NCBI GenBank assembly: GCA_035525905.1
Contig: DATLDK010000142.1
Span: forward strand, 1-28,743
Source: Gaiellasilicea sp035525905
Lineage (GTDB): Bacteria > Actinomycetota > Thermoleophilia > Gaiellales > Gaiellaceae
Reading direction: 5' to 3'
DNA length: 28,743 nucleotides
The notes below the pieces were generated by a model, which ran no database searches, was not told the DNA's origin, and was given only the letters and a program-made list of their open reading frames with translations. Below, piece by piece: positions 15,381 through 23,933 of the stretch (position 1 is the first letter of the stretch; the number at the start of each line of letters is the position of its first letter). The translations under genes were made by a program, and so were the position numbers.

Positions 15381-18300
15381 TCAGGCTGCCTGACGAGCCA
15401 CCACGATAGCATCGACCAGGCCGACCGCCCCCTCGAGCGCATCGGTCCGCTGCGAGACCTCGCGCTTGGCACTCGTGTACACGGCAGTGTCGGACACGCC
15501 TCGAAGGGCGCGGAGCTCGGCGGAACCGAGGACGAGCGGTCCAACCGTTGCCCGGCCGCCTCTGTAGATCAGATAGTCAGCGCCCAGGCTGGCGAGCTTG
15601 AGCTTCGCGTCCTGGATGGCGAAGAGATGCTCGACGGGCTCCGGCACAGGGCCGTACCGGTCCTCGAGCGCAGCGTGGAGCTCGCGCAGCTCGTCGTCGG
15701 ACTCCGCGAGCGCGAGCCGCCGGTGGATATCGATCTTCAACGCCTCGGAGGAGACGTAGCTCGCGGGCACGTAGGCATCCACCCGCGCGTCCACCCGCAC
15801 GGGACGCGTGGCCAGCCGGTGCTGCCCCTGAAGCTCTGCGACCGCCTCGGCGAGCATCTCGACGTAGAGCTCGAACCCGAGCGCGGCGACATGGCCCGAC
15901 TGCTCGGCGCCGAGCAGGTCGCCGGCACCGCGGATCTCGAGGTCGCGCATGGCGATCTGAAAGCCCGCACCGAGCTCCGTGTGGTCGGCGAGCGTCGACA
16001 GTCGCGCGCGTGCTTCAGGCGAGAGCTCCATCGCATCCGGATAGAGCAGGTAGGCATGCGCGGTCACGTCCGAGCGGCCGACGCGGCCGCGGATCTGGTA
16101 GAGCTGCGACAGGCCGAGCATGTCAGCGCGCTCGACGATCAGCGTGTTCGCCTGCGGGATGTCGATCCCCGACTCGATGATCGTCGTCGACACGAGCACG
16201 TCGCCGTCGCCGCGCAGGAAGGCGTGCATGATCTCCTCCAGCTCCCGCTCCTTCATCTGCCCGTGCGCGACGAGGAAGCGGATCTTCGGGCACAGCTGCC
16301 GCAGCTTCTCCGCGGCCTCCTCGATCGTCTCGACGCGGTTGTGCAGGTAGAACGCCTGCCCGCCGCGCTCGAGCTCGCGTTCCAGAGCCGTCCGGACGAG
16401 CTCATCGTCGTACTCGCCCACCGTCGTGCGGATCGGCCGCCGGCCCTCCGGCGGCGTCTCGATGATCGAGATGTCACGCAGACCGGAAAGCGACATGTGC
16501 AGGGTGCGTGGGATCGGCGTCGCGGAGAGAGCCAGCACGTCCACCTCCAGGCGCAGCGAACGCAGCAGCTCCTTCTGCGCGACGCCGAAACGCTGCTCCT
16601 CGTCGAGAATGACGAGACCGAGGTCCTTCGGGATCACGTCGCGGCTGAGGACACGGTGCGTGCCGACGAGCACCTCGATCTTTCCTGCCGCGAAGTCCTT
16701 CAGGATCTGCTTCGTCTCGGCCGGCTTGCGGAAGCGAGACACCATCTCCACCCGCACGGGGAAGTCGAGGTAGCGCGCCTTGAATGTGTTCCAGTGCTGC
16801 TCCGCGAGGATCGTCGTCGGGCAGAGAACCAGCGTCTGCTTGCCGTTCACGGCCGCGGCGAACGCCGCCCGCACTGCGACCTCGGTCTTCCCAAAGCCGA
16901 CGTCGCCGCAGACCAGCCGGTCCATGGGCCGTGGGGCCTCGAGATCCTCCTTGACGGCCTCGATCGCTCTTGCCTGATCCTCGGTCTCCCGGTAGGGGAA
17001 CTCGGCTTCGAGCCGCTCGAGCCACTCGTGCCCGAGGTCGTACGGGGTCCCCGGCGCCTGTTGCCGCTGCGCGTACAGAGCGATCAGCTCAGTCGCGAGC
17101 TCTCGAACCGATTCGCGGGCGCGAGACTTGAGGTTCTGCCAGGCCTTGCCGCCCAGCTTGGAGAGCGCCGGAGAGCTCGCGTCGGCGCCGATGTACTTGG
17201 AGATCTTGCCGAGCTGCTCGTGCGGCACGTAGAGCCGGTCCTCGCCCCGGAAGGCGAGGAAGAGGTAGTCGCGCGTGACGCCCGCGACCTCCTTCGTCTC
17301 GAAGCCGAGGAGCTTGCCGACGCCGTGGTCCTCGTGAACGATGAAATCGCCGCTGCGGAGGTCGGCGAACGAGGCCAGGGCACGGCCGAGCCGCCGGTCG
17401 GCGCGAGGCGGGCGCTTGCGGAAGACCTGCGTGTCGGGCAGGAGGACGAGCCCGAGCTCCCGCCAGACGAAGCCGCGACGGGCAGGCGCCACGGCGAAGA
17501 GGAGCTCGGGCTGGTCCGGAAGATCCTGGCCCTCGCCGAGCATGCGGGAGTCGGCGCGCTTGAGCAGGTTGTCGGTGCGGAGCGCCTCACCTGCGTGCGG
17601 GAACGCGACGACGACGCGGTTGCCGCCGCGGACGAACGCGTTGAGCTCATTCTCAGCCTCCGAGAGGCCGCGCGCGGCGATCGCGGGGCGCTGGGCCTCG
17701 AAGGTGTAGGGCTGCGACTGTGGGAAGGGGTCGAGCTCCGACGTGCCCGCGAGCGAGATCTCGGACAGGCCTTCCTCGGCCCACACACGCCGCACCTCGT
17801 TGGGCTCCCACACGAAGTCGGGGGAACGGTCCAGCACCGGGACGAGGTCGTCCGGCACAGTGGCGGGAGCGGCCTCCAGCGCTTCGTCGTCCGCCAGCGT
17901 GGGCTCCCCCAGGTCGGCCTTCCGCTCGGCCGCCGGGTACACGACGGCGTCGTCGACCGTGTGCAGCGCCCGCTGGGTGAACGGCGAGAAGGCGCGCACC
18001 TGCTCGATCTCGTCGCCGTAGAGCTCGATCCGGAGCGGCTCGCGACCGGTCGTCGGGAAGACGTCGACGAGCCCGCCGCGGACCGCGAACTGGCCGCGCT
18101 CCTCGGCGCGCTCGACGCGTTCGTAGCCGGCCAGCGCCAGCGACTGGGCGAGACCGTCCAACCCGGGCTCGTCGCCGACCTCGAGCCGAACCGGCAGGGC
18201 GCGGTCGGCAGCGGGCGGCACCCCTTCCGCGAGCGCCGTCGCGGAGGCGCAGACGAGCCCGCCCTGAGCCAGCACGTCGAGGGCACGCGCTCGCTCCCCC

Positions 18301-18632
18301 ACGAGATGCGGCGGTGGCTCGAGACCGGAGCCCCAGCGGACGCCACGACCCGGCAGCAGCGCAACGCGGTCGGCGCCGACGAACCACCCTGCGGCCTCCG
18401 CCGCGTCGCGCGCATCCGCGTCCTCCGGCAGGAGGCAGATGAGGCCTCGACCCAGGTGCTCGTGCAGGGTCGCGAGCAGCAGCGGCAGGATCGGTTCGGA
18501 GACGCGCGCACGCGCGGGCAGGGCGGCCGCAAACGCCTGCAGGCGGTCGAGCGCGAGCAGCTCCCTGACGAACGCGTGGAGTACCGGGCGGTCCATGACG
18601 ACAGGCGGAAACCGGGTTTCCGCGGATGCCAT
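15381..18632 (-). CDS. mfd: Mfd transcription-repair coupling factor
   Basis: 1083 residues from the ATG at 18632, four bases after the ABC gene stop; an internal ATG at 18596 is an alternative. Mfd removes RNA polymerase stalled at DNA lesions and recruits UvrA. Order: a UvrB-like N-terminal module without a working ATP site (about 10-330, including RGGLVDVFP and IELYGDEIEQVRAF), a CarD-like polymerase-interaction domain (about 425-490, LRSGDFIVHEDHGVGKLLG), a superfamily 2 helicase core with Walker A GDVGFGKTEVA (about 578), DEEQ (about 679) and QIRGRVGRSD (about 850), and a C-terminal TRCF domain (about 960-1060). Slightly shorter than the usual 1150 or so residues, mostly in the N-terminal module. 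Confidence 0.96.
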   Translation of the reverse strand: MASAETRFPPVVMDRPVLHAFVRELLALDRLQAFAAALPARARVSEPILPLLLATLHEHLGRGLICLLPEDADARDAAEAAGWFVGADRVALLPGRGVRWGSGLEPPPHLVGERARALDVLAQGGLVCASATALAEGVPPAADRALPVRLEVGDEPGLDGLAQSLALAGYERVERAEERGQFAVRGGLVDVFPTTGREPLRIELYGDEIEQVRAFSPFTQRALHTVDDAVVYPAAERKADLGEPTLADDEALEAAPATVPDDLVPVLDRSPDFVWEPNEVRRVWAEEGLSEISLAGTSELDPFPQSQPYTFEAQRPAIAARGLSEAENELNAFVRGGNRVVVAFPHAGEALRTDNLLKRADSRMLGEGQDLPDQPELLFAVAPARRGFVWRELGLVLLPDTQVFRKRPPRADRRLGRALASFADLRSGDFIVHEDHGVGKLLGFETKEVAGVTRDYLFLAFRGEDRLYVPHEQLGKISKYIGADASSPALSKLGGKAWQNLKSRARESVRELATELIALYAQRQQAPGTPYDLGHEWLERLEAEFPYRETEDQARAIEAVKEDLEAPRPMDRLVCGDVGFGKTEVAVRAAFAAAVNGKQTLVLCPTTILAEQHWNTFKARYLDFPVRVEMVSRFRKPAETKQILKDFAAGKIEVLVGTHRVLSRDVIPKDLGLVILDEEQRFGVAQKELLRSLRLEVDVLALSATPIPRTLHMSLSGLRDISIIETPPEGRRPIRTTVGEYDDELVRTALERELERGGQAFYLHNRVETIEEAAEKLRQLCPKIRFLVAHGQMKERELEEIMHAFLRGDGDVLVSTTIIESGIDIPQANTLIVERADMLGLSQLYQIRGRVGRSDVTAHAYLLYPDAMELSPEARARLSTLADHTELGAGFQIAMRDLEIRGAGDLLGAEQSGHVAALGFELYVEMLAEAVAELQGQHRLATRPVRVDARVDAYVPASYVSSEALKIDIHRRLALAESDDELRELHAALEDRYGPVPEPVEHLFAIQDAKLKLASLGADYLIYRGGRATVGPLVLGSAELRALRGVSDTAVYTSAKREVSQRTDALEGAVGLVDAIVVARQAA

Positions 18633-18636
18633 GGTA

Positions 18637-20373
18637 CTAGCCGTGCCAGGACTCCCAGAGCGCCGCGTATGACCCTTCCTGCTCCACGAGCTCATCGTGC
18701 GTGCCCAGCTCCGACAGCTTGCCGTTCTCGATCACCGCGACCCGGTCGGCGTCGTGCGCGCTCTGGAGGCGATGCGCGATCGCGACGACGGTCCGGCCCT
18801 CGAGCACGAAGCCGAGCGAGCGCTCGAGGTGGCGCGCGGCGCGCGGATCGAGGAGGGAAGTCGCTTCGTCGAGCACGAGGGTGTGCGGGTCTGCCAGCAC
18901 GAGACGCGCCAGCGCCACCTGCTGCTGCTGCGGGGGCGTCAGCGGAAAGCCGCCCGCGCCGACGACGGTCTCGAGCCCGTCCGGAAGTGCTTCCGCCCAG
19001 GGCCGCGCATCGACCGCCTCGAGTGCAGCCAGGAGCTCCTCGTCTGTCGACCCGACGCGCGCGAGCCGGAGGTTGTCGGCCAGCGTGCCGACGAAGACGT
19101 GCTGCTCCTGCGTGACGAGGGCGACCTCCCGCCGGAGCGACTCCAGATCGAGGTCGACGAGCCGCACGTCGCCCACTTCGACGCGCCCGGTTCGCGGCGG
19201 ATGGATGCCCGCGAGCAGTCGTCCGAGTGTCGACTTGCCGGCTCCGGACGGACCTACGACCGCGATGCGCTCGCCCGGCTCGAGATCGAGGTCGAGACCG
19301 TGGAGGACATCGTGGTCCTCGCGGTAGGCGTAACGAACGTCCGATGCGCACAGCCGCTCGTGCTCCGGCTCGTCGCCGGTCGCCTCTCGGTCGTCGGGAA
19401 CCTTCGCGACACCCATCAACCGCGCGAACGACGTGGCTCCGACCTGGATCTCGTCCAGCCACGAGATCAGGCGATCGACCGGATCGGCGAGCTGCTGCAC
19501 GTAGAGCGCGACGGCGGTGACAGCGCCGATCGAGGCCCGGCCGGAGGAAACGAGCCACCCGCCCCACACGAGAGCTGTCGCCACCGGCAGCACATACGCG
19601 ATCTCGACCGTGGGGAACCAGATCGTGCGCAGGTAGAGGGTCCGCCGCTCGGCCCGGTAGGCGTCGGCGAGGTCGGCGTCGACGCGCTCGATTCGGCGTC
19701 GCCCGAGGCCGAGCGCCTCGACGGTGCGGCCGCCGTCGACGGTCTCGCCGACCGTCCCCGTCATCGTCGCGTAGGCGGCCCGCTCCCAGAGGTAGCCCTC
19801 CGGCGCGCGTCGCAGGTACCAGCGCGTCCCGATCAGGATCGCGGGTAGGCCGACGACGACCGGTAGCGAGGCGATCGGACTGACGAGAATCGCAGCGACG
19901 ACCGTCAGCAACGTCGTCACCGCCGCGATCATCGTCTCCGGGATCGCGAAGCGCACCGTGCGTGCGAGCGCGTCGACGTCCGCCGTGGTGCGAGAGACGA
20001 GGTCGCCCGTGCCGGCGCGCTCGACCGTCGAGAGGGGCAGCGCGAGCACGCGGCCCATGAAGTCCTCGCGCAGGCGCGCAAAGACCTCCTCCGAGAGGAC
20101 GAAGGAGGCGCGGCGCGCGAACCACGTCAGCACCGTCTGCGCGAGCACGAAGACGGCCAGCAGCGCGACCACGCGATCGATGTGAGCCGTGGTCGTGCCC
20201 TCCTTGACGGCCTGCACGAGCTCGCCGAGCAGGCGCGGGCCGGCCAGGCCCGCCACCGCGGCGAGCGCATGGAGGCCGAGCACGGCGCCGAGCGGGCGGC
20301 GATGGCGGTGGAAGAGCGCGGCGGCGTGGGCGCGAACCTCGGAACCGTCGGCGATCGGCAAGCGCTCGCTCAT
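18637..20373 (-). CDS. ABC exporter half-transporter with intact Walker motifs and degenerate signature
   Basis: 578 residues, ATG at 20373 overlapping the stop of its partner as ATGA. Six membrane helices of the type I exporter fold (about 25-310) precede a nucleotide-binding domain. Walker A GPSGAGKST (about 376), Q-loop VTQEQ, Walker B TLVLDEATS (about 501) and the H-loop IAHRL (about 532) are intact. The signature that should read LSGGQ is LTPPQ, followed by QQQ. The adjacent partner shows the opposite pattern, so the two almost certainly form a heterodimer with one working ATP site, using Walker motifs of this subunit and LSGGQ of the other. The substrate is unknown. It is immediately followed by mfd. 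Confidence 0.93.
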   Translation of the reverse strand: MSERLPIADGSEVRAHAAALFHRHRRPLGAVLGLHALAAVAGLAGPRLLGELVQAVKEGTTTAHIDRVVALLAVFVLAQTVLTWFARRASFVLSEEVFARLREDFMGRVLALPLSTVERAGTGDLVSRTTADVDALARTVRFAIPETMIAAVTTLLTVVAAILVSPIASLPVVVGLPAILIGTRWYLRRAPEGYLWERAAYATMTGTVGETVDGGRTVEALGLGRRRIERVDADLADAYRAERRTLYLRTIWFPTVEIAYVLPVATALVWGGWLVSSGRASIGAVTAVALYVQQLADPVDRLISWLDEIQVGATSFARLMGVAKVPDDREATGDEPEHERLCASDVRYAYREDHDVLHGLDLDLEPGERIAVVGPSGAGKSTLGRLLAGIHPPRTGRVEVGDVRLVDLDLESLRREVALVTQEQHVFVGTLADNLRLARVGSTDEELLAALEAVDARPWAEALPDGLETVVGAGGFPLTPPQQQQVALARLVLADPHTLVLDEATSLLDPRAARHLERSLGFVLEGRTVVAIAHRLQSAHDADRVAVIENGKLSELGTHDELVEQEGSYAALWESWHG

Positions 20374-22088
20374 GCGGCGTCGTCCTCCTCCTCGCGCGTG
20401 ACGGTGGCGCGATACGCGAGCGTGCTCTGGAGGAGCTCGCGGTGAGTACCCGTCGCCGCAATGCGGCCGCCCTCGAGGAAGACGACCCGCTCGGCCTGGT
20501 CGAGGACGAGCGGGCTCGCCGTCAGGACGACCGTTGTCTTCCCGCGTCGTGCTTCGCGCAGCCGGCGAGCGATCCGCGCCTCCGTATGGGCGTCGACCGC
20601 GCTCGTCGGCTCGACGAGCAGGAGGATCTCGGGGTCGGCGACCAGAGCGCGCGCGAGGACGAGCCGCTGGCGCTGGCCGCCCGAGAGCGAGCGGCCGCGT
20701 TCCTCCACCAGGCCGTCGAGCCCCTCGGGGAGCGCGTCGAGCACGTCCTCCGCGTTCGCGACCTCGATCGCCGTACGGACTTCCGCCTCGGTTGCAGAAC
20801 CCCACGGATCGAGCTCCCCGTGCAGCGTGCCCGAGAAGAGCATCGGATCCGTCTCGCTGACCAGAATTCGCCGGCGCACGACCTCGACCGGGAGGTCGGT
20901 GACCCGAACGCTGCCGAGCCACACGCCCTCGTCGTCGACGAACCGTCCGAGCCGGTCGACGAGCTCGACGCCTTCTTGGGGCGCAGCCGAGACGACGCAC
21001 GTGAAGAGCCCCGGCTCGACGACGAGGCCGGAACGCCGGTCGGTCAGCGGCAGCCCGGGCGGCGGCTCGGCTGCGGCAACCGCCGGCTCCCCGACCTGCG
21101 GCTCCACCCTCAGGATCTCGAGCATCCGGGCCGCACCGACGTAGGCGCGGGTGATCTTGTCGACCGTCTCGGCGGCGGTGCGCAGCGGGATGACGAGGAA
21201 CGCCGCATAGCCGTAGAAGGCGACGAGCTCGCCGGGACGGATGCGGCCCTCGACGGCGAGCCTCGCACCCAGCCAGGTGACGATGACCACGAAGATCCCG
21301 GGCAGCAGCACCTGGGCCGAGTCCAGAGTGGATTGCGGCAGCGCCACGCGGACCCCGGCGCGGCGCACCTGCTCGGAGCGGGTCCGGTAGCGGCCGAGGA
21401 AGACCTGCTCGCCGCCGATGCCTCGCAGGACACGGAGCCCGGAGACCGTGTCGGCGCCGAGTGCGGTGAGCCGGCCGACCTCCTCGCGCTGCTCGCGCTG
21501 CCGCGCCTGTAGCGGGCGGATCACGAACGAGAGGCTCAGCACCAGGATGGGCACACCGAGGAGCACGACCAGCCCGAGCACGGACGACGACGAGAGCAGG
21601 ATCGCTGCGACGACGAAGTAGGACGCGATCGCGCCTGCAAGGCGAGCGGTGATGTCGAACGCGCCGCCCGCGCGCATCGCGTCGTTCGAGACCGTGGCCA
21701 CGACCTCGCCCGTCGTCACCTTCGCCCGCACGGCTGGACCCATCCGCGCGGCGTGGTGCGCGACCACCTGCACCATGCGGAACGAGGCCTGCAGCCAGTT
21801 GCTGACCGCGGCCCGATGGCGCGCCACGCCGGCGAACGCCTGCACCGTCCCCAGCGCGAGCAGCACGGCGGCCCACTCGAGGAGCGCCCGGTTGTCACCC
21901 GCCGCGAGCCCGTCGTCGACCGCCCGGCCGAGAACGTAGGGCAGCAGCGCCTGCGCGAGCATCCAGACGACCCCGAAGCCCATGCCGAGCGCGAGCGTGC
22001 CGAGCTGCTGCTCGCCGACCCAGAGCAGAAATCGGGTCGGCGACCGGGTATCCGGCCGTCCCGGGTCGAGTAATGGAAGCTGTTTCAC
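20370..22088 (-). CDS. ABC exporter half-transporter with lost Walker A
   Basis: 572 residues, GTG at 22088, the likely first gene of the run. Six membrane helices (about 30-310) are followed by a nucleotide-binding domain in which Walker A is gone: the segment around residues 362-378 reads VVSAAPQEGVELVDRLG, with no GxxGxGKS/T. The Walker B Asp is Val (LLLVEPTSAVD, about 491), the Q-loop Gln is Glu (LVSETDP) and the H-loop His is Ser (LTASPLVL). In contrast the signature SLSGGQRQRLVLARAL (about 467) is perfect. It cannot bind ATP in the normal way itself but can complete the site of the partner encoded directly downstream. From memory, similar VEPTSAVD proteins occur in other actinobacteria. 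Confidence 0.92.
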   Translation of the reverse strand: MKQLPLLDPGRPDTRSPTRFLLWVGEQQLGTLALGMGFGVVWMLAQALLPYVLGRAVDDGLAAGDNRALLEWAAVLLALGTVQAFAGVARHRAAVSNWLQASFRMVQVVAHHAARMGPAVRAKVTTGEVVATVSNDAMRAGGAFDITARLAGAIASYFVVAAILLSSSSVLGLVVLLGVPILVLSLSFVIRPLQARQREQREEVGRLTALGADTVSGLRVLRGIGGEQVFLGRYRTRSEQVRRAGVRVALPQSTLDSAQVLLPGIFVVIVTWLGARLAVEGRIRPGELVAFYGYAAFLVIPLRTAAETVDKITRAYVGAARMLEILRVEPQVGEPAVAAAEPPPGLPLTDRRSGLVVEPGLFTCVVSAAPQEGVELVDRLGRFVDDEGVWLGSVRVTDLPVEVVRRRILVSETDPMLFSGTLHGELDPWGSATEAEVRTAIEVANAEDVLDALPEGLDGLVEERGRSLSGGQRQRLVLARALVADPEILLLVEPTSAVDAHTEARIARRLREARRGKTTVVLTASPLVLDQAERVVFLEGGRIAATGTHRELLQSTLAYRATVTREEEDDAA

Positions 22089-22122
22089 CAGCGTCTCACG
22101 GTACTGATGCGATGATGCAGGC
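22089..22122. promoter_or_regulatory. Divergent start region between the ABC operon and greA
   Basis: Only 34 bases separate the GTG at 22088 (minus) from the GTG at 22123 (plus). Possible -10 boxes are TACCGT on the minus strand (22098-22103, nine bases before its GTG) and GATGAT on the plus strand (22111-22116, six bases before its GTG). Neither has a recognisable -35 element, so this is weak. Any promoters here must extend into the coding sequence of the opposite gene. Confidence 0.3.
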
Positions 22123-22575
22123 GTGGCTGAACGCCCCCACGAGTCGATGACCGCAGCCCAGCGCGACGAGCTCGCCGCAGAGCTCGCTCAGCTGGAAGGT
22201 CCGAAGCGGGCGGAGATGGTCGAGGCGATCGCGACCGCTCGCGGCTTCGGCGACCTCTCGGAGAACTTCGCCTACCACGACGCCAAGAACGAGCAGGGGC
22301 TGCTCGAGCGCAGGATCTCGATCCTCCGCAGCCGAATCGAGAACGCGGTCCTCGTGGAGCAGGCCGCCGACGGAGTGGTCGGCGTAGGGTCGATCGTCGA
22401 GGTGGAGGACGAGCAGGGCGGCCGCTTCGAGGTGGAGATCTCGAGCGTCGGCGGTGTCTCCACCGACTCGCCGCTCGGCGGGGCGCTGCTCGGGGCAAAA
22501 GCGGGGGACACGGTCGCGGTGAACGCGCCCAAGGGCTCGTGGAACGCGCGGGTCGTCTCCGTGCGCTCGTCCTGA
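22123..22575 (+). CDS. greA: Transcript cleavage factor GreA
   Basis: 150 residues from the GTG at 22123; an in-frame ATG at 22147 (MTAAQRDELAAEL) is an equally good family start. GreA enters the RNA polymerase secondary channel and stimulates cleavage of backtracked RNA. The N-terminal coiled coil carries the acidic tip in GFGDLSENFAYHDAKNEQ, and the C-terminal domain has the family ending STDSPLGGALLGAKAGDTV. It is one of only two plus-strand genes in the window. Its stop is one base away from the convergent pth stop. Somewhat shorter than the E. coli protein (158 residues). Confidence 0.94.
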   Translation: MAERPHESMTAAQRDELAAELAQLEGPKRAEMVEAIATARGFGDLSENFAYHDAKNEQGLLERRISILRSRIENAVLVEQAADGVVGVGSIVEVEDEQGGRFEVEISSVGGVSTDSPLGGALLGAKAGDTVAVNAPKGSWNARVVSVRSS

Positions 22576-22576
22576 G

Positions 22577-23170
22577 TCAGTTGAAGCGGCGCTGCGCTGC
22601 TTCGAGGCCATCCTTCGCAAGCGCCTCGACTGCGTCAGCGGCCCGCCCGACCAGAGCCTCGACGTCCTCCTCGGGCGCGAACGGCGAGAGCACGTAGTCC
22701 GCGACCGGCCGCCGGTCGCCGCGACCAGGCCGGCCGACGCCGACGCGCACGCGGAGGAATTCCGCCGAGCCGAGCGACTGCCGCACCGAACGAAGCCCGT
22801 TGTGGCCGGCGAGGCCGCCGCCCAGACGCACCTGGATGCGCCCTGGGTCCAGGTCGACGTCGTCGTGGACGACGGCGATCTGCTCCGTCGGAAGCTTGAA
22901 GAAGCGCGCCGCTGCCGCCAGCGAGCTGCCGGAAAGGTTCATGTACGTCTCCGGTTTCAGCAGCGCGAGCCGCAGGCCCTCGACGCGGATCTCGGCGAGC
23001 TGACCGGAGAACTTGGACCTGAACGAGCCGTCGTGACGCCGCGCGAGCTCGTCGACGACGGTCCACCCTGCGTTGTGCCGGTCGCGGACGTGCTCCCGGC
23101 CCGGGTTGCCCAGGCCGACGACGAGAAGGTCGAGCGTCGAGGGGCTCTCCCCTCGACGGAAGAGGCGCAT
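22577..23170 (-). CDS. pth: Peptidyl-tRNA hydrolase
   Basis: 197 residues, ATG at 23170 sharing one base with the rplY stop (TAATG), so translation is coupled. It recycles peptidyl-tRNAs released by stalled ribosomes by cleaving the ester bond. Active-site residues are visible: Asn22 in VVGLGNPG, His32 in RHNAGW, Asn78 in ETYMNLSG, Asp104 in VVHDDVDLDPG, and Asn124 in GGGLAGHNGLRS. Full family length. The short N-terminal extension (MRLFRRGESPSTLD) before the first strand is slightly longer than usual. The rplY-pth pairing is a common bacterial arrangement. Confidence 0.96.
   Translation of the reverse strand: MRLFRRGESPSTLDLLVVGLGNPGREHVRDRHNAGWTVVDELARRHDGSFRSKFSGQLAEIRVEGLRLALLKPETYMNLSGSSLAAAARFFKLPTEQIAVVHDDVDLDPGRIQVRLGGGLAGHNGLRSVRQSLGSAEFLRVRVGVGRPGRGDRRPVADYVLSPFAPEEDVEALVGRAADAVEALAKDGLEAAQRRFN
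22583..22603 (+). terminator. Candidate U-less terminator hairpin after greA
   Basis: Eight bases after the greA stop the RNA can form a nine-pair stem (arms GAAGCGGCG and CGCTGCTTC, loop CTG), with one G-U pair. There is no U tract behind it. It lies inside the last codons of pth; read on the minus strand the stem carries an A-C mismatch, so it is better as a plus-strand element. Confidence 0.45.
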
Positions 23171-23883
23171 TACTCGGGGGAGTCGGTGCCGGACTCTGCC
23201 TCGGGTGCCTCGCCGGACGCTTCGCCCTCGGAAGCCTCGGCGTCAGCCTCCGCGTCCGCACCCTCGAGCAGCGCGCCCTCCTCGCCCTCGACGGGCTCAG
23301 GCTCGACCTCGGCCTGGGGGGCGGAGACCGTGGCGATCACGGTCTCGTGCGGGTCGTCGAGGAACGTGACGCCCTCGAGCATCGGCAGATCCTCGAGGCG
23401 CAGCGCGTCGCCCATCTCCATCCGGCTGACGTCGGCCTCGATGCTCTCCGGCACCTCCATCGGCAGGGCCTCGATGTTGAGCGTGGAGCTCGGCTGCGAC
23501 ATGACGCCGCCCTCCTTCACGCCCGGCGCATCCTCGGCTCCGTGCAGGTGCACGTTGACCGTCGCGTGGATCGCGACATCGAGGCGGACCTCGAGCAGGT
23601 CGATGTGGCTGACGTGGCCCCGGATCGGGTCGCGCTGGTACTCCTTCAGGATCGACGAGTGCGGCGTCGACTGGCCCTCGAGCACGACGTCGAGCACAGC
23701 GTGCAGGCCGGACGAGCCGGTGAGCGCGGAGCGAAGGTCGCGCTCGTTGACCACGAACGACTTCGCGCCGGTCTTGCCGTAGAGAACGCCGGGAACGAAG
23801 CCCTGCTTGCGCAGGCGCCGCGACTCGGGCGAACCGAGCCGGTCACGTTCCTTCACCTCGAGACGAAATCTGTCGCCGGCCAC
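23170..23883 (-). CDS. rplY: Ribosomal protein bL25, Ctc form
   Basis: 237 residues, GTG start at 23883. The N-terminal domain (about 1-92, including FRLEVKERDRLGSPESRRLRKQG and VPGVLYGK) binds 5S rRNA; the second beta domain (about 93-185) is the TL5/CTC extension. The last 50 residues are a very acidic Glu/Ala/Ser tail, typical of actinobacterial Ctc. A TATCAT box eight bases before the GTG, without any Shine-Dalgarno, indicates a leaderless mRNA. A near-perfect 23-base palindrome lies just upstream of that box and may control it. In Bacillus the homologue is a general stress protein. Confidence 0.94.
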   Translation of the reverse strand: MAGDRFRLEVKERDRLGSPESRRLRKQGFVPGVLYGKTGAKSFVVNERDLRSALTGSSGLHAVLDVVLEGQSTPHSSILKEYQRDPIRGHVSHIDLLEVRLDVAIHATVNVHLHGAEDAPGVKEGGVMSQPSSTLNIEALPMEVPESIEADVSRMEMGDALRLEDLPMLEGVTFLDDPHETVIATVSAPQAEVEPEPVEGEEGALLEGADAEADAEASEGEASGEAPEAESGTDSPE

Positions 23884-23891
23884 GGCGGCGG

Positions 23892-23897
23892 ATGATA
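23892..23897 (-). promoter_or_regulatory. -10 box of the rplY-pth promoter, leaderless start
   Basis: TATCAT matches the consensus at five of six positions and ends eight bases before the GTG at 23883, so the mRNA should begin at or next to the start codon. No good -35 hexamer is seen at 16-18 bases, which would suit an activator-dependent or alternative-sigma promoter (inference). Confidence 0.6.
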
Positions 23898-23904
23898 GCG
23901 CAAC

Positions 23905-23927
23905 CCTAGTGACAGTCTGTTACTAGG
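23905..23927. promoter_or_regulatory. 23-base palindrome upstream of rplY (operator or hairpin)
   Basis: Arms CCTAGTGACA and TGTTACTAGG flank the three central bases GTC. Ten positions per arm pair with a single exception (G opposite T), so dyad symmetry is nearly perfect over two DNA turns. The element sits seven bases upstream of the -10 box, covering the usual -35 region, and lies six bases past the stop of the gene before it. It is either a dimer-protein operator or a U-less terminator of the glmU-prs transcript. It does not match the actinobacterial LexA, HrcA or NrdR consensus sequences that I know. Confidence 0.6.
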
Positions 23928-23933
23928 CCAGGC

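Noticed and set aside
15627..19115. Very long plus-strand open frame (1162 codons) antisense to mfd
   Set aside because: It is a high-GC shadow: Arg/Glu/Leu-rich without domains, while the opposite strand encodes a complete Mfd with all helicase motifs.
20374..21876. Upstream extension of the second ABC gene frame through its partner gene
   Set aside because: The extension has no domain-like content and the ATG at 20373 forms a normal ATGA overlap with the partner's stop.
22111..22123. GATGAT before greA considered as a firm leaderless promoter
   Set aside because: No -35 element and an alternative ATG start at 22147 leave the geometry uncertain; kept only as part of a weak regional call.
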